This document shows, piece by piece, positions 22,737 to 31,353 of a stretch of 36,873 nt of DNA; the first letter of the stretch is position 1; each line of letters opens with the position of its first letter. A program made the position numbers and the translations under genes. Location: contig DCAF01000045.1 in NCBI GenBank assembly GCA_002311915.1, positions 8,240-45,112 on the forward strand, written 5' to 3'. Below the pieces are notes generated by a model that saw nothing but the letters and a program-made list of their open reading frames with translations, searched no databases and was not told where the DNA came from. The DNA comes from Sulfurovum sp. UBA1140. Lineage in GTDB: Bacteria; Campylobacterota; Campylobacteria; Campylobacterales; Sulfurovaceae.

Positions 22737-24437
22737 ATGAAGATGAACGGTGCAAGGATGGTTTGTGAGGCACTGATAGCCGAGGGAGTGAAGACCGTAT
22801 TTGGTTACCCTGGTGGTGCTATTATGAATGTATATGATGAGATATATAAGCAAGATGGATTTGAACACATTTTGAATAGACATGAACAGGCTTCTGTTCA
22901 TGCAGCGGATGGTTACGCAAGAGCTACAGGTAAAGTGGGCGTGGCAATGGTGACTAGTGGACCTGGTTTTACCAATGCAGTAACAGGTCTAGCAACGGCC
23001 TATATGGATTCGATTCCTATGGTGATTATATCTGGACAGGTTCCATTGGCACTAATAGGAACCGATGGTTTTCAAGAGATTGATGCCATTGGAATTTCGC
23101 GACAGTGTACCAAGCATAACTTTTTGGTTCGAGAGCTAAGTGAACTACCCCGAATTATGAAAGAGGCATTCCATATTGCAAGAACAGGGCGACCTGGACC
23201 TGTATTGGTGGATGTCCCTAAAGATATTACAGCGGAGATTGGTGATTTTATTTACCCTGATTCGGTAAATATTCCCAGTTATAAGCCAACAGTTAAAGGG
23301 AACAAACGCCAAATTGAAAAAGCGATTGATGCCATTTTAAAAGCTAAAAAACCACTGCTTTATATTGGTGGAGGTGTTGTTCTATCTAATGCGAGTGATT
23401 TGGTACGAAAATTGGCTGATATGGGGCAGATTCCAGCAGTTGAGACGCTGATGGCAAGAGGGGTGATGGGTGCTTCTAATCCACTGCTTCAAGGAATGCT
23501 TGGTATGCATGGTAACTATGGGTCAAACATGGCAATGAGTGAGACCGATTTGGTTATCTCTTTGGGTGCTAGATTTGATGATAGGGTTACAGGAAAGCTT
23601 AGTGAGTTTGCCAAGTATGCTGATGTAATTCATGTTGATATAGATGCTGCGAATATTGGTAAACTGGTTGATGTAGATTATCCGATTGTTGGAGATGTCA
23701 CCCATGTAGTCGAGAAGATGATTGAAGGGTTAGAGGGTAAAATTAATCCTGATAAGTATACAGATTGGCGAGAGGTTCTTGAACGATATGATAACTTGCA
23801 TCCACAAAGTTTTACCGACTCTGATACGGTCATTAAACCTCAGTGGGTGATTGAGCGAATTGGTGAACTTTTGGGTGAACAAGCAATTATTACTTCGGAT
23901 GTTGGACAGCATCAGATGTGGGCAGCTCAACACTATCCATTTGATAGACCAAGACAGTGGATAAACTCGGGTGGGTTAGGAACCATGGGCTTTGGTTTCC
24001 CTGCTGCTCTTGGAGCAAAACGAGGGTGTCCTGATAAGACAGTTATTAACATTACAGGTGATGGTTCGATTTTGATGAATGTTCAAGAGTTGGTAACGGC
24101 TTCTGAGTATAAGATTCCTGTTATTAATGTTATTTTGAATAACCACTTCTTAGGGATGGTTCGACAGTGGCAGACTTTCTTTTATGAAGCACGATATGCA
24201 GAGACCGATTTGAGCTATCAGCCAAACTTTAAAGCGTTAGCCGAATCGTGTGGAGGGATTGGTTATGATGTAACCACCAAAGAGGAGTTTGATTCAGCAT
24301 TAAAAGATGCGATTAAAAAAGACAAGGTTGCTTTTATCAATGTGGCTGTTAATCGGTTCGAGAATGTATTGCCAATGGTTCCAGCAGGTGGAGCGTTGTA
24401 CAATATGATATTAGATGACCAACAGAAGGAGAAGTAA
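22737..24437 (+). CDS. ilvB: Acetolactate synthase large (catalytic) subunit
   Basis: This ThDP-dependent enzyme condenses pyruvate with pyruvate or 2-oxobutanoate, the first common step of valine/leucine and isoleucine synthesis. The 566 residues include catalytic Glu50 in NRHEQ, SGPGFTNAVTGLATA, the FAD-binding middle domain, and the ThDP/Mg motif GDGSILMNVQEL beginning at residue 441. TGGAG at 22724-22728 supports ATG 22737 rather than the ATG two codons later. The stop overlaps the ilvH start (TAATG). The 75-base leader has no T-box or obvious attenuator peptide. Confidence 0.97.
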   Translation: MKMNGARMVCEALIAEGVKTVFGYPGGAIMNVYDEIYKQDGFEHILNRHEQASVHAADGYARATGKVGVAMVTSGPGFTNAVTGLATAYMDSIPMVIISGQVPLALIGTDGFQEIDAIGISRQCTKHNFLVRELSELPRIMKEAFHIARTGRPGPVLVDVPKDITAEIGDFIYPDSVNIPSYKPTVKGNKRQIEKAIDAILKAKKPLLYIGGGVVLSNASDLVRKLADMGQIPAVETLMARGVMGASNPLLQGMLGMHGNYGSNMAMSETDLVISLGARFDDRVTGKLSEFAKYADVIHVDIDAANIGKLVDVDYPIVGDVTHVVEKMIEGLEGKINPDKYTDWREVLERYDNLHPQSFTDSDTVIKPQWVIERIGELLGEQAIITSDVGQHQMWAAQHYPFDRPRQWINSGGLGTMGFGFPAALGAKRGCPDKTVINITGDGSILMNVQELVTASEYKIPVINVILNNHFLGMVRQWQTFFYEARYAETDLSYQPNFKALAESCGGIGYDVTTKEEFDSALKDAIKKDKVAFINVAVNRFENVLPMVPAGGALYNMILDDQQKEK

Positions 24438-24907
24438 TGTCTGGAACAAGAAGAGTAATATCAGTTTTAGTTGAGAATGAAAGTTCTGTTCTCGCTCGTG
24501 TCTCTGGTCTTTTCGCTGCACGAGGTTACAATATAGAGACGTTAACGGTTGCCCCACTGCCTGATACCAATCGTTCTCGTATTACGATTGTAACCAAGGG
24601 TAGCGAACGTATTTTAGAGCAGATAAGCAAACAGCTTCATAAACTTATACCTATTTATAAGGTAGTTGAGCATGAAGAGATGGTTGAGAAAGAGATGGTA
24701 TTGGTAAAGCTTCCTATTGAAGAGAGTTTAGCAGATATTCAAGCTCTTTGTAGTGCCTATAACGGAGGGATTGCCAATGTTGGTATGGATATAATTATCG
24801 GCATGGTAGCAGATGAGCCTCGTCGAGTTAAGCACTTTTTAGAAGCAATAAAACGTTATAACCCTATTGAGATTGTTCGTGGTGGTGTTGTTGCAATAGA
24901 ACGATAG
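24437..24907 (+). CDS. ilvH: Acetolactate synthase small (regulatory) subunit
   Basis: This regulatory subunit of 156 residues gives acetolactate synthase its valine feedback inhibition and stabilises the catalytic subunit. The N-terminal ACT domain (RRVISVLVENESSVLARVSGLFAARGYNIETL, written here only as a pattern at residues 5-36) is followed by DTNRSRITIV and the C-terminal small-subunit domain, which ends with IVRGGVVAIER. It overlaps the ilvB stop by one base, so the two subunits are translationally coupled. Confidence 0.96.
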   Translation: MSGTRRVISVLVENESSVLARVSGLFAARGYNIETLTVAPLPDTNRSRITIVTKGSERILEQISKQLHKLIPIYKVVEHEEMVEKEMVLVKLPIEESLADIQALCSAYNGGIANVGMDIIIGMVADEPRRVKHFLEAIKRYNPIEIVRGGVVAIER

Positions 24908-24918
24908 TAGTGTGTAGT

Positions 24919-24936
24919 GTGGGCATTCCTGCCCAC
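24919..24936 (+). other. Perfect hairpin between ilvH and lpxD
   Basis: GTGGGCA-TTCC-TGCCCAC is a seven-pair, GC-rich perfect stem-loop in the 47-base gap, 11 bases after the ilvH stop. The following bases are TATAAATTAGG, so there is no T-run for termination. It may be an RNA-processing or stability element that separates expression of ilvBH from lpxD. Confidence 0.55.
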
Positions 24937-24954
24937 TATAAATTAGGAATAAAA

Positions 24955-25911
24955 ATGAAATTAAGTCAAATATGCCAAGAGATTAATCTTGAATTTTTAG
25001 GTAAAGATATAGAAATAGACGGACTCCATACACTTAGCGTTGCAACCTCCTCTGAAATCTCTTTTTTTAATGATAAAAAATATAAAGAGCAACTCTCTAC
25101 AACCAAAGCAGGTGCTGTATTAATTGAAGAGCAGTATGCTAATTTACTTCCTAAAACTACTTTGGCACTGATTACTGATGAAGCTTATCTTAAATTGGCA
25201 TTGGCTTCAAAACTTTTTGCTTATAAGATAGTAACCAAAGGTACGCATCCTAAAATGGGTGAAGGATGTGATATAGATAAATGGGTTCGTTTTGGTAAAG
25301 ATGTAATATTGGGTGATAATGTAACCATTATGGCAGGTGCTTATATCGGTGATGGTGTTACCATTGGTTCAAATACGCTTATTTACCCCAATGTAACACT
25401 TTATCATCATACCATTATGGGTTCTAATTGTATTGTTCATGCAGGAACCGTTATCGGTTCTGATGGGTATGGTTTTGCCCATACTAAAATGGGTGAACAT
25501 ATTAAAATTTATCAAAATGGTAACGCCGTGATAGAAGATGATGTTGAGATAGGGGCAAACTGTAGCATAGATAGAGCCGTATTTGGAACAACCACCATTC
25601 GCAAAGGTAGTAAGCTTGATAATCTCATTCAGATAGGACACAACTGTGATGTGGGTGAACACACACTGATGGCAGGTCAGGTTGGTATAGCAGGTTCAAC
25701 CACCATGGGTCGAAATGTTGTGATGGGTGGACAGAGTGGAACAGCAGGTCATCTACACATTGGAGACTTTGTAACGGTGGCTGGTAAAAGTGGAGTAACC
25801 AAGTCGTTAGAAGGTAGAAAAATCTATGCAGGTTTCCCTGCCATTGACCATCGACTTTGGTTAAAAAATCAGGCGAAGATAGCAGGGTTGGTGAAGAACA
25901 AAAAGGTATAA
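24955..25911 (+). CDS. lpxD: UDP-3-O-acyl-glucosamine N-acyltransferase
   Basis: LpxD adds the amide-linked acyl chain in lipid A synthesis. The 318-residue protein has an N-terminal uridine-binding domain (about 1-95), a left-handed beta-helix of hexapeptide repeats, the catalytic His in QIGHNCDVG, and a C-terminal helix for ACP contact. I start it at ATG 24955, because AGGA (24945-24948) is six bases upstream and the conserved N-terminus starts there. A longer frame would translate the hairpin. It is unlinked to lpxA/fabZ, which are not in the window. Its stop is two bases from the convergent gene's stop. Confidence 0.95.
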   Translation: MKLSQICQEINLEFLGKDIEIDGLHTLSVATSSEISFFNDKKYKEQLSTTKAGAVLIEEQYANLLPKTTLALITDEAYLKLALASKLFAYKIVTKGTHPKMGEGCDIDKWVRFGKDVILGDNVTIMAGAYIGDGVTIGSNTLIYPNVTLYHHTIMGSNCIVHAGTVIGSDGYGFAHTKMGEHIKIYQNGNAVIEDDVEIGANCSIDRAVFGTTTIRKGSKLDNLIQIGHNCDVGEHTLMAGQVGIAGSTTMGRNVVMGGQSGTAGHLHIGDFVTVAGKSGVTKSLEGRKIYAGFPAIDHRLWLKNQAKIAGLVKNKKV

Positions 25912-25913
25912 AG

Positions 25914-27002
25914 CTAGACTTTAATTCGTCTATAAAGCAAAAAAGATTTTGTAGAAAAATACAAAAGTCCTAAAATAGAGATACCAAAAAGTACCCCTGT
26001 TGGTATTCTGTTTTGTAACCATGAAAAGAGTCCATTTAGGTTTCCTTTGTAAGCAGTTTTTGATAAATTGGCTGTAAATTTTGTTCGTTGTATAAATTTT
26101 GCCATACCTAACTTTTGCATTCCTTTAAGACCATTTTCTCCATAACTACTGGCATAAAGAAAATTCTTTTGATTGACTTTTGGCATTATTTTAGCGTAGT
26201 GGATGGCTGATTGGTTGGTTGTTTTAAGTAACATTGGGCTTTGTTTACCAAATCGTGAGGTAAAGGTAAGCATATTGTTAAGACTTTTTAAGTTTTTACT
26301 CTTTTGAAGAATATTGAGTGTTTGCTTTAATCCTACCTTTTCATACAGTTTATTAATGGGGTTAAAGAGCTTTTTTATACCGATGAGTGATTTTGTCTCT
26401 TTGGCTATTTTAGCATCGGCTATGAGTCGTTGATTAAGCCATGTTGGAAGTTTATTGCTACGTTTACCATATTTTAGAAAGCTAATGGTACTTTTTATGG
26501 GGGTTGTGCCTCCCAAAGTATAAATGGTTGATGCTGTGGCAATAATGCCCAGTGATGAGAGGGCGATAATAACTTTATCTACCTTTTCATCATGAAGGTA
26601 CTTGTTCCCCTCTATAAACAGATCTCGAATATCACCTATTAAGAAGAAGTCAGAAGCAATAGCTGAAGCACGTCCTATATCTTCATCACTTTTGCCATTA
26701 ACTACTCCTTCTAAAATTTTATCAGTTTTATAGGCATAGCTTGAACGTTTTAACTCTATCTCTTTAAATAGCTCTTGGGCTTTGGGATTCTCTTTAACAT
26801 AGTCATGTTGCATAAAATAAGTAAGATACTCGTGAGCATCGGCATATTTTTTCTGTTCAATAAGCTCTTGAGTTTTGGGGATGGGGTCAATCTGAACCAG
26901 TGTACGGACATCAAATCTCTTTCTCTCTTCAAGTAGAAAAAGAGAGACCACCACCATAATAAAGATGAGTAGAGGGGTGAGTAATTTAAATAAATATCTC
27001 AT
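25914..27002 (-). CDS. Hypothetical membrane protein downstream of ftsY
   Basis: I do not recognise this 362-residue protein. An N-terminal membrane anchor (about 6-24) is followed by a soluble helical region of about 110 residues (TQELIEQKKYADAHEYLTYF resembles a TPR-like helix pair). A second hydrophobic stretch lies at about 142-165, then a basic, lysine-rich region, and a C-terminal membrane segment at about 335-355 is followed by basic residues. It is probably an inner-membrane protein. The ATG lies inside ftsY with a 17-base overlap, so translation is coupled to ftsY, and a role near protein insertion is conceivable but unproven. Confidence 0.75.
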   Translation of the reverse strand: MRYLFKLLTPLLIFIMVVVSLFLLEERKRFDVRTLVQIDPIPKTQELIEQKKYADAHEYLTYFMQHDYVKENPKAQELFKEIELKRSSYAYKTDKILEGVVNGKSDEDIGRASAIASDFFLIGDIRDLFIEGNKYLHDEKVDKVIIALSSLGIIATASTIYTLGGTTPIKSTISFLKYGKRSNKLPTWLNQRLIADAKIAKETKSLIGIKKLFNPINKLYEKVGLKQTLNILQKSKNLKSLNNMLTFTSRFGKQSPMLLKTTNQSAIHYAKIMPKVNQKNFLYASSYGENGLKGMQKLGMAKFIQRTKFTANLSKTAYKGNLNGLFSWLQNRIPTGVLFGISILGLLYFSTKSFLLYRRIKV

Positions 27003-27855
27003 CTAAAATAGTATTAACATACTCATTGGCTTTAAACTGTATGAGGTCATCGGGTTGTTCTCCTATTCCTATATAGTAGATTGGCATCTGAAGTTCATGA
27101 GCGATAGATAACACTGAACCACCTTTGGCTGTTCCATCAAGCTTGGTGATAATTATACCATCTATTCCTATCATTTCGTTAAAGACTTTGGCTTGATTAA
27201 TGCTAGAACTCCCTTGAGTTCCATCTAAAATCAGCATTTTTCTATGGGGTGCTCCCTCCATGGCTTTATTGGCAATTCGCACCATCTTTTTAAGCTCTTC
27301 ACCCAAGTTGGTTTGGGTATGAAGTCGCCCTGCTGTATCAATAAGTACATGGTCAAACTGTTTGGATTGTGCTGAAGCGATGGTATCAAACACAACGGCT
27401 GAAGGGTCATGCCCCTGTCGGGTGGCAACAATAGGAATATTGAGCCGTTTTGCCCAAAGGCTTAGCTGTTCAATGGCTGCGGCACGAAAGGTATCACTGG
27501 CTCCTAAAAGTACGCTCTTACCCTGTTTTTGATGGTATCTTGCCAATTTGGCAATGGTGGTTGTTTTTCCTGCTCCGTTGACACCTACAATCATATCAAC
27601 AAAGGGTTTGGCAGTAATATCCTCTTTCCAGTCGGCTTTATATTGAAAGACCGAGATGAGTTGATTATAGGCTCTAGCTCTGTCGAATTTCTCTGGGAGT
27701 TCTTCTAAGAAGAGTTCAACCAAATCATAATTGACATCGGCTTCTAAGAGAATATCTTCAAATTCATCTTTGGTAATTTTCTTTTTTTTCTGGGGAGCTA
27801 CCTCTTTGATTGCTTTGCTGGTGAGTCCGAAAACTTTTTTTAGTATATTAAACAT
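26986..27855 (-). CDS. ftsY: Signal recognition particle receptor FtsY
   Basis: FtsY is the SRP receptor GTPase that delivers ribosome-nascent-chain complexes to the membrane translocon. The 289-residue protein consists of the N and G domains only: N-domain helices to about residue 80, G1 GVNGAGKTTT (91-100), DTFRAAAIEQL, DTAGR and TKLDGTAKGG. The long acidic A domain of E. coli FtsY is absent. A short amphipathic basic N-terminus (MFNILKKVFG) can serve as the membrane anchor. It is the middle gene of a three-gene minus operon, three bases after the TlpA-like gene. Confidence 0.96.
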   Translation of the reverse strand: MFNILKKVFGLTSKAIKEVAPQKKKKITKDEFEDILLEADVNYDLVELFLEELPEKFDRARAYNQLISVFQYKADWKEDITAKPFVDMIVGVNGAGKTTTIAKLARYHQKQGKSVLLGASDTFRAAAIEQLSLWAKRLNIPIVATRQGHDPSAVVFDTIASAQSKQFDHVLIDTAGRLHTQTNLGEELKKMVRIANKAMEGAPHRKMLILDGTQGSSSINQAKVFNEMIGIDGIIITKLDGTAKGGSVLSIAHELQMPIYYIGIGEQPDDLIQFKANEYVNTILDEIFI

Positions 27856-27857
27856 GG

Positions 27858-28529
27858 TTAACCTTCTATTTTTTTAAGTGCTTGTTTTATGTCACTCTCT
27901 ATCATCTCTTCGGGGACACTTCCCTCGTAGTGTGTGTAGTATTTTCCGTTAATAAACATCACCATTAAAGGGAGATTAAAGTCGGGTTTCAGTTGGAGTT
28001 TGGGGGCAATAAAATCTGAGAACCTCTGATTCTCTCTCTGCTTAGAGGCGATAAAGTAGTTTGTTTTCTCAGAAGATAAAAAACGTTTTAACGCCTCTTT
28101 GCTAAGGGTATCGTACATAAGTATGCCGATAATAAAAATTTTATCGGTATATTTTGCTTGAAGGTTGCTCAGATGTGGAATCTGCCCACGGCAAGGGGGA
28201 CACCATGTTGAAAAAAAATTAAGCAGTATAACGGGTTGTTGAATATTAGGAAAGCTGTAGATATTATTTTTTACTTCAATAATAGATGATTGTTCATTTA
28301 AATCTATAAAGGTGAAATTATAAGAGGGGATGGGTAGTGGTTTATTAATTTTAACTGCTTCTATTGCTTTGATTTTTTCAGGTGTATTGTCTACTCTTTT
28401 TGTTCTGTCTACTTCTCCTTGAGGCAGAGCAATAGGAGGTGCTTTGGTGATATTTTTTTGGGCTTCATCACCACAAGCCGTTAATATCCAAGAGAGGATA
28501 AGTAAAAGTAGATAGATTCTATTTTTCAT
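27858..28529 (-). CDS. TlpA/ResA-like thioredoxin-fold lipoprotein
   Basis: The 223-residue protein has a lipoprotein signal with lipobox LTAC (Cys19), so it is membrane-anchored on the outer face. A variable linker is followed by a thioredoxin-fold domain with the redox pair Cys110/Cys113 (STWCPPC) and a cis-Pro-like segment FNLPLMVMF. Such proteins reduce or oxidise thiols in the periplasm, for example in cytochrome c maturation. The specific partner is unknown. The small c-type cytochrome at 13347 is one possible client. This gene and ftsY are neighbours in Campylobacter as I recall. Confidence 0.88.
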   Translation of the reverse strand: MKNRIYLLLLILSWILTACGDEAQKNITKAPPIALPQGEVDRTKRVDNTPEKIKAIEAVKINKPLPIPSYNFTFIDLNEQSSIIEVKNNIYSFPNIQQPVILLNFFSTWCPPCRGQIPHLSNLQAKYTDKIFIIGILMYDTLSKEALKRFLSSEKTNYFIASKQRENQRFSDFIAPKLQLKPDFNLPLMVMFINGKYYTHYEGSVPEEMIESDIKQALKKIEG

Positions 28530-28561
28530 ATTTTAAAGTAGTTCTTTAGTATTTTTTGGTG

Positions 28562-28590
28562 ATTATATCAAAAAATCTAAAAAGAGTAAA
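28562..28590 (-). promoter_or_regulatory. Promoter of the TlpA-like/ftsY operon
   Basis: On the minus strand TTTACT (28590 to 28585) and TATAAT (28567 to 28562) are separated by exactly 17 bases. Transcription would start about 25 bases before the lipoprotein ATG. This is the best complete sigma-70-type match in the window. Confidence 0.55.
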
Positions 28591-28593
28591 GTG

Positions 28594-29160
28594 ATGGACA
28601 AAAAGAGATTTAGAAGCCTCTGTATGGAGCAATTGAAACAGAGCAACAGCATAATGAATTACCGTGCAGATAAGATGGTTGAAGCGAAGCTCTACAAGCT
28701 TATAAAAGAGGCAAAAGCTAGGGTTGTTATGCTTTATATCCCTTTGAAAATAGAAATTAATATCTTTAATTTAATTATACAGCTAAGAAAAGAGAAAATT
28801 ACTCTTTTGGTTCCATTTATGGTAGGTAAAAGCTTTAGGTTGGTAAAATATAGACTGCCTTTAAAAGTAAAAAAATTTGGTGTAAAAGAACCCAATATAT
28901 CTAACAATTTTTATAAAAAAATAGACCTAGCCATTGTTCCTATAATTGGGACAGACACGACCTTTAGACGGGTAGGTTTTGGTCGAGGATTCTATGATAG
29001 ATTTTTTGAAGAACATGGGGATGAAATAGAGAAGGTTTTTTTTGTGGGAAGAAAAAGCTGTATATGTTCAGAGGTTATAACTGATGATTATGATGTAGAG
29101 GGGAATCTTTATATTACACCTAAAAGAGTTTTCAATAAAAAAACTTTGACAAAAATATAA
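28594..29160 (+). CDS. 5-formyltetrahydrofolate cyclo-ligase family protein
   Basis: This enzyme converts 5-formyl-THF to 5,10-methenyl-THF using ATP, recycling a folate dead-end product. At 188 residues the size is typical. The family motif RRVGFGRGFYDRFFE, near residues 125-139, contains the ATP/phosphate-binding GFGxGFYDR core. The N-terminal basic region and the central VVMLYIPLKIEI strand also fit. I choose ATG 28594 over the adjacent GTG 28591. It faces the TlpA-like gene, and rny follows 39 bases downstream. Confidence 0.87.
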   Translation: MDKKRFRSLCMEQLKQSNSIMNYRADKMVEAKLYKLIKEAKARVVMLYIPLKIEINIFNLIIQLRKEKITLLVPFMVGKSFRLVKYRLPLKVKKFGVKEPNISNNFYKKIDLAIVPIIGTDTTFRRVGFGRGFYDRFFEEHGDEIEKVFFVGRKSCICSEVITDDYDVEGNLYITPKRVFNKKTLTKI

Positions 29161-29199
29161 AATAATTAGGAATGAAGGCTCCTGAGAAATGGATAGAGG

Positions 29200-30720
29200 A
29201 TGGAAGAGGTACTTATACCTACAGTAACAGCTATCTTAGGTGCCATTGCAAGTTTTTTGTTTGTTATAAATGACAATAAAAAGCAGTTTCGGCATTATGA
29301 GAGCGAAGCAAAAGCAAAAGCGAGTGCTATTGAGCATGAAGCAGAACACTCTTTACAAGAAGCAAAGATTAATATTAAAGAACAAGAGATTACTTTAGAA
29401 AAAAAGTTTCAAATAAAAGTTTTAGAGTTAGAGAAGCAGAAGACGGAACTCTCTTTAGAGTTAAAATCATTAGAAGATAGAGAGAAGAGGAGTCTTAAAA
29501 GAAAAAAAGAGCTCTTAAAAAAAGAGCGTTATCTTGATACACTAGAAGATAAGAAACAGCAAGAGATAGAGGGTGTTATTGATATTTTAGAAAAAAGTGC
29601 TTCAATGACTCAAGATGAAGCAAAGACCCATCTTATTCAGCAGGTTGAAGATCAGTCTCAGTTGGAATTGGCACAGTTAATACGAAAGTATGAAAAACAG
29701 GCACATCATGATGCTAAGAAAAAAGCCGATTATATTCTTTCTCAGGCCGTTACTCGATATGCAGGTGAGTTTGCAGGTGAACGATTGATTAATATTGTTA
29801 ATCTTCCTAGTGATGAATATAAGGGTCGTATTATTGGTAAAGAGGGTCGAAATATTAAAAGCTTAGAGCATCTTTTGGGGGTAGACATTATTGTTGATGA
29901 GACCCCAGGGGTGATTATTATTAGTAATTTTAATCTTTATCGTCGTGCGATTGCCACTAAAACTATTGAACTTTTGGTTGAAGATGGACGGATTCATCCA
30001 GAACGGATAGAAGAGGTTCATGCTAAGGTTAAAAAAGAGTTTGAACAGAAAGTTTTAGAAGAGGGTGAAGATATTGTAGTAGAGTTGGGTCTTCTGCCAA
30101 TGGCTGAAGAGTTGATGAGACTGCTAGGGCGTATGAAGTATCGTGCAAGTTATGGACAGAATGCTTTAGCGCACACTTTAGAAGTGGCGAAATTGGCATC
30201 TATTATGGCAGCCGAGATGGATGGTGATGCCAAGTTGGCACTCCGTGCAGGTCTGTTGCATGATATTGGTAAAGCGTTAACCCAAGAGGTGGGTGGAAAT
30301 CATGTTGATTTAGGGGTAGAGGTGTGCAGACGTTATAATGAACATCCTACCGTCATTAATGCGATTTATGCCCATCATGGTCATGAAGAGCCTGACGGGG
30401 TTGAGAGTGCTGCTGTGTGTGCTGCTGATGCACTTAGTGCGTCACGCCCAGGAGCAAGACGTGAAGTGTTAGAGAGCTTTACCAGACGGGTTAAAGAGAT
30501 AGAAGAGATTGCTTTAAAAGAACGGGGTGTGGTGGATGCCTATGCCATTAATGCAGGTCGAGAGATTCGTGTTTTTGTGAATGCCCGAGTGATTAATGAT
30601 AATCAAATTTCGGTATTGTCTAAAAAGATTGCGAAAGAGATAGAGAATAAGGTACAATACCCTGGCGAAATTAAGGTTAATGTTATTCGTGAGAAGCGAG
30701 AAATTAGTTATGCAAAATAA
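29200..30720 (+). CDS. rny: Ribonuclease Y
   Basis: RNase Y is the membrane-anchored endoribonuclease that starts mRNA decay in bacteria lacking RNase E. The 506-residue protein has an N-terminal membrane segment (about 5-24), a long coiled coil (about 30-170, rich in E/K/L), a KH RNA-binding domain (GRIIGKEGRNIKSLE), and an HD phosphohydrolase domain with LLHDIGKA at about residues 349-356 and an AHHGHEE segment. The ribosome binding site AGAGG almost touches the ATG, which is unusual, but no better in-frame start is visible. A cyclophilin gene follows 19 bases downstream. Confidence 0.95.
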   Translation: MEEVLIPTVTAILGAIASFLFVINDNKKQFRHYESEAKAKASAIEHEAEHSLQEAKINIKEQEITLEKKFQIKVLELEKQKTELSLELKSLEDREKRSLKRKKELLKKERYLDTLEDKKQQEIEGVIDILEKSASMTQDEAKTHLIQQVEDQSQLELAQLIRKYEKQAHHDAKKKADYILSQAVTRYAGEFAGERLINIVNLPSDEYKGRIIGKEGRNIKSLEHLLGVDIIVDETPGVIIISNFNLYRRAIATKTIELLVEDGRIHPERIEEVHAKVKKEFEQKVLEEGEDIVVELGLLPMAEELMRLLGRMKYRASYGQNALAHTLEVAKLASIMAAEMDGDAKLALRAGLLHDIGKALTQEVGGNHVDLGVEVCRRYNEHPTVINAIYAHHGHEEPDGVESAAVCAADALSASRPGARREVLESFTRRVKEIEEIALKERGVVDAYAINAGREIRVFVNARVINDNQISVLSKKIAKEIENKVQYPGEIKVNVIREKREISYAK

Positions 30721-30739
30721 TGAAAAAATAGGAAAATGA

Positions 30740-31345
30740 ATGAATAAAACGGTAATTTTTTTAGCAATGGCACTGCTATTGGTGACAGGTTGTAACTCTA
30801 AAGAGGTAACTGAAAGTATAAAGTCAACGTTGATGGCAGAGAGCAACAGCAGTGTGGGTGATACAAAAAAAGAGAACATGACCATTGTTGTATTAAAAAC
30901 AACTCATGGAGATATTGAACTAAAGATGTTTCCTAAAGTAGCACCTCTAGCAGTAGAGAACTTTACTACTCATGCTACTAATGGTTACTATAATGGTCTT
31001 ATTTTCCATCGAGTTATAAAAAACTTTATGATTCAAGGGGGTGATCCAACAGGAACAGGAACAGGTGGTACTTCAATTTGGAACAAAGAGTTTATTAACG
31101 AGTATGGAGCCAATGTAGTTTTTGATAGACCATTTTTGTTGGCAATGGCAAATCATGGGGCAAATACCAATGGTAGTCAATTTTTTATTACTACCAAAGC
31201 GACCCCATGGTTAAATGGTGGCTATACAATTTTTGGTGAAGTTATTAGTGGAAGCGAACATGTTACAACCATTGAAAATACCAAAGTAGATGGAGCCGAT
31301 AGACCTATTGAGGAACAAAAAATTATTAAAATGTATCTTAAATAA
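30740..31345 (+). CDS. Cyclophilin-type peptidyl-prolyl isomerase lipoprotein
   Basis: This 201-residue cyclophilin has a lipoprotein signal (lipobox VTGC, Cys18), so it probably acts on the periplasmic side as a folding catalyst. The cyclophilin core is complete: YNGLIFHRVIKNFMIQGGDPTGTGTGG (active-site Arg and Gln, residues around 90-116), LLAMANHGANTNGSQFFIT, and GYTIFGEV. The ribosome binding site AGGA is six bases before ATG 30740. It sits between rny and cmoB with small gaps, probably in one transcript. Confidence 0.93.
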   Translation: MNKTVIFLAMALLLVTGCNSKEVTESIKSTLMAESNSSVGDTKKENMTIVVLKTTHGDIELKMFPKVAPLAVENFTTHATNGYYNGLIFHRVIKNFMIQGGDPTGTGTGGTSIWNKEFINEYGANVVFDRPFLLAMANHGANTNGSQFFITTKATPWLNGGYTIFGEVISGSEHVTTIENTKVDGADRPIEEQKIIKMYLK

Positions 31346-31353
31346 ATTTCATT

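Noticed and set aside
24910..24954. N-terminal extension of lpxD by 15 codons
   Set aside because: It would translate a perfect hairpin; ATG 24955 has AGGA at proper distance and begins the conserved LpxD N-terminus.
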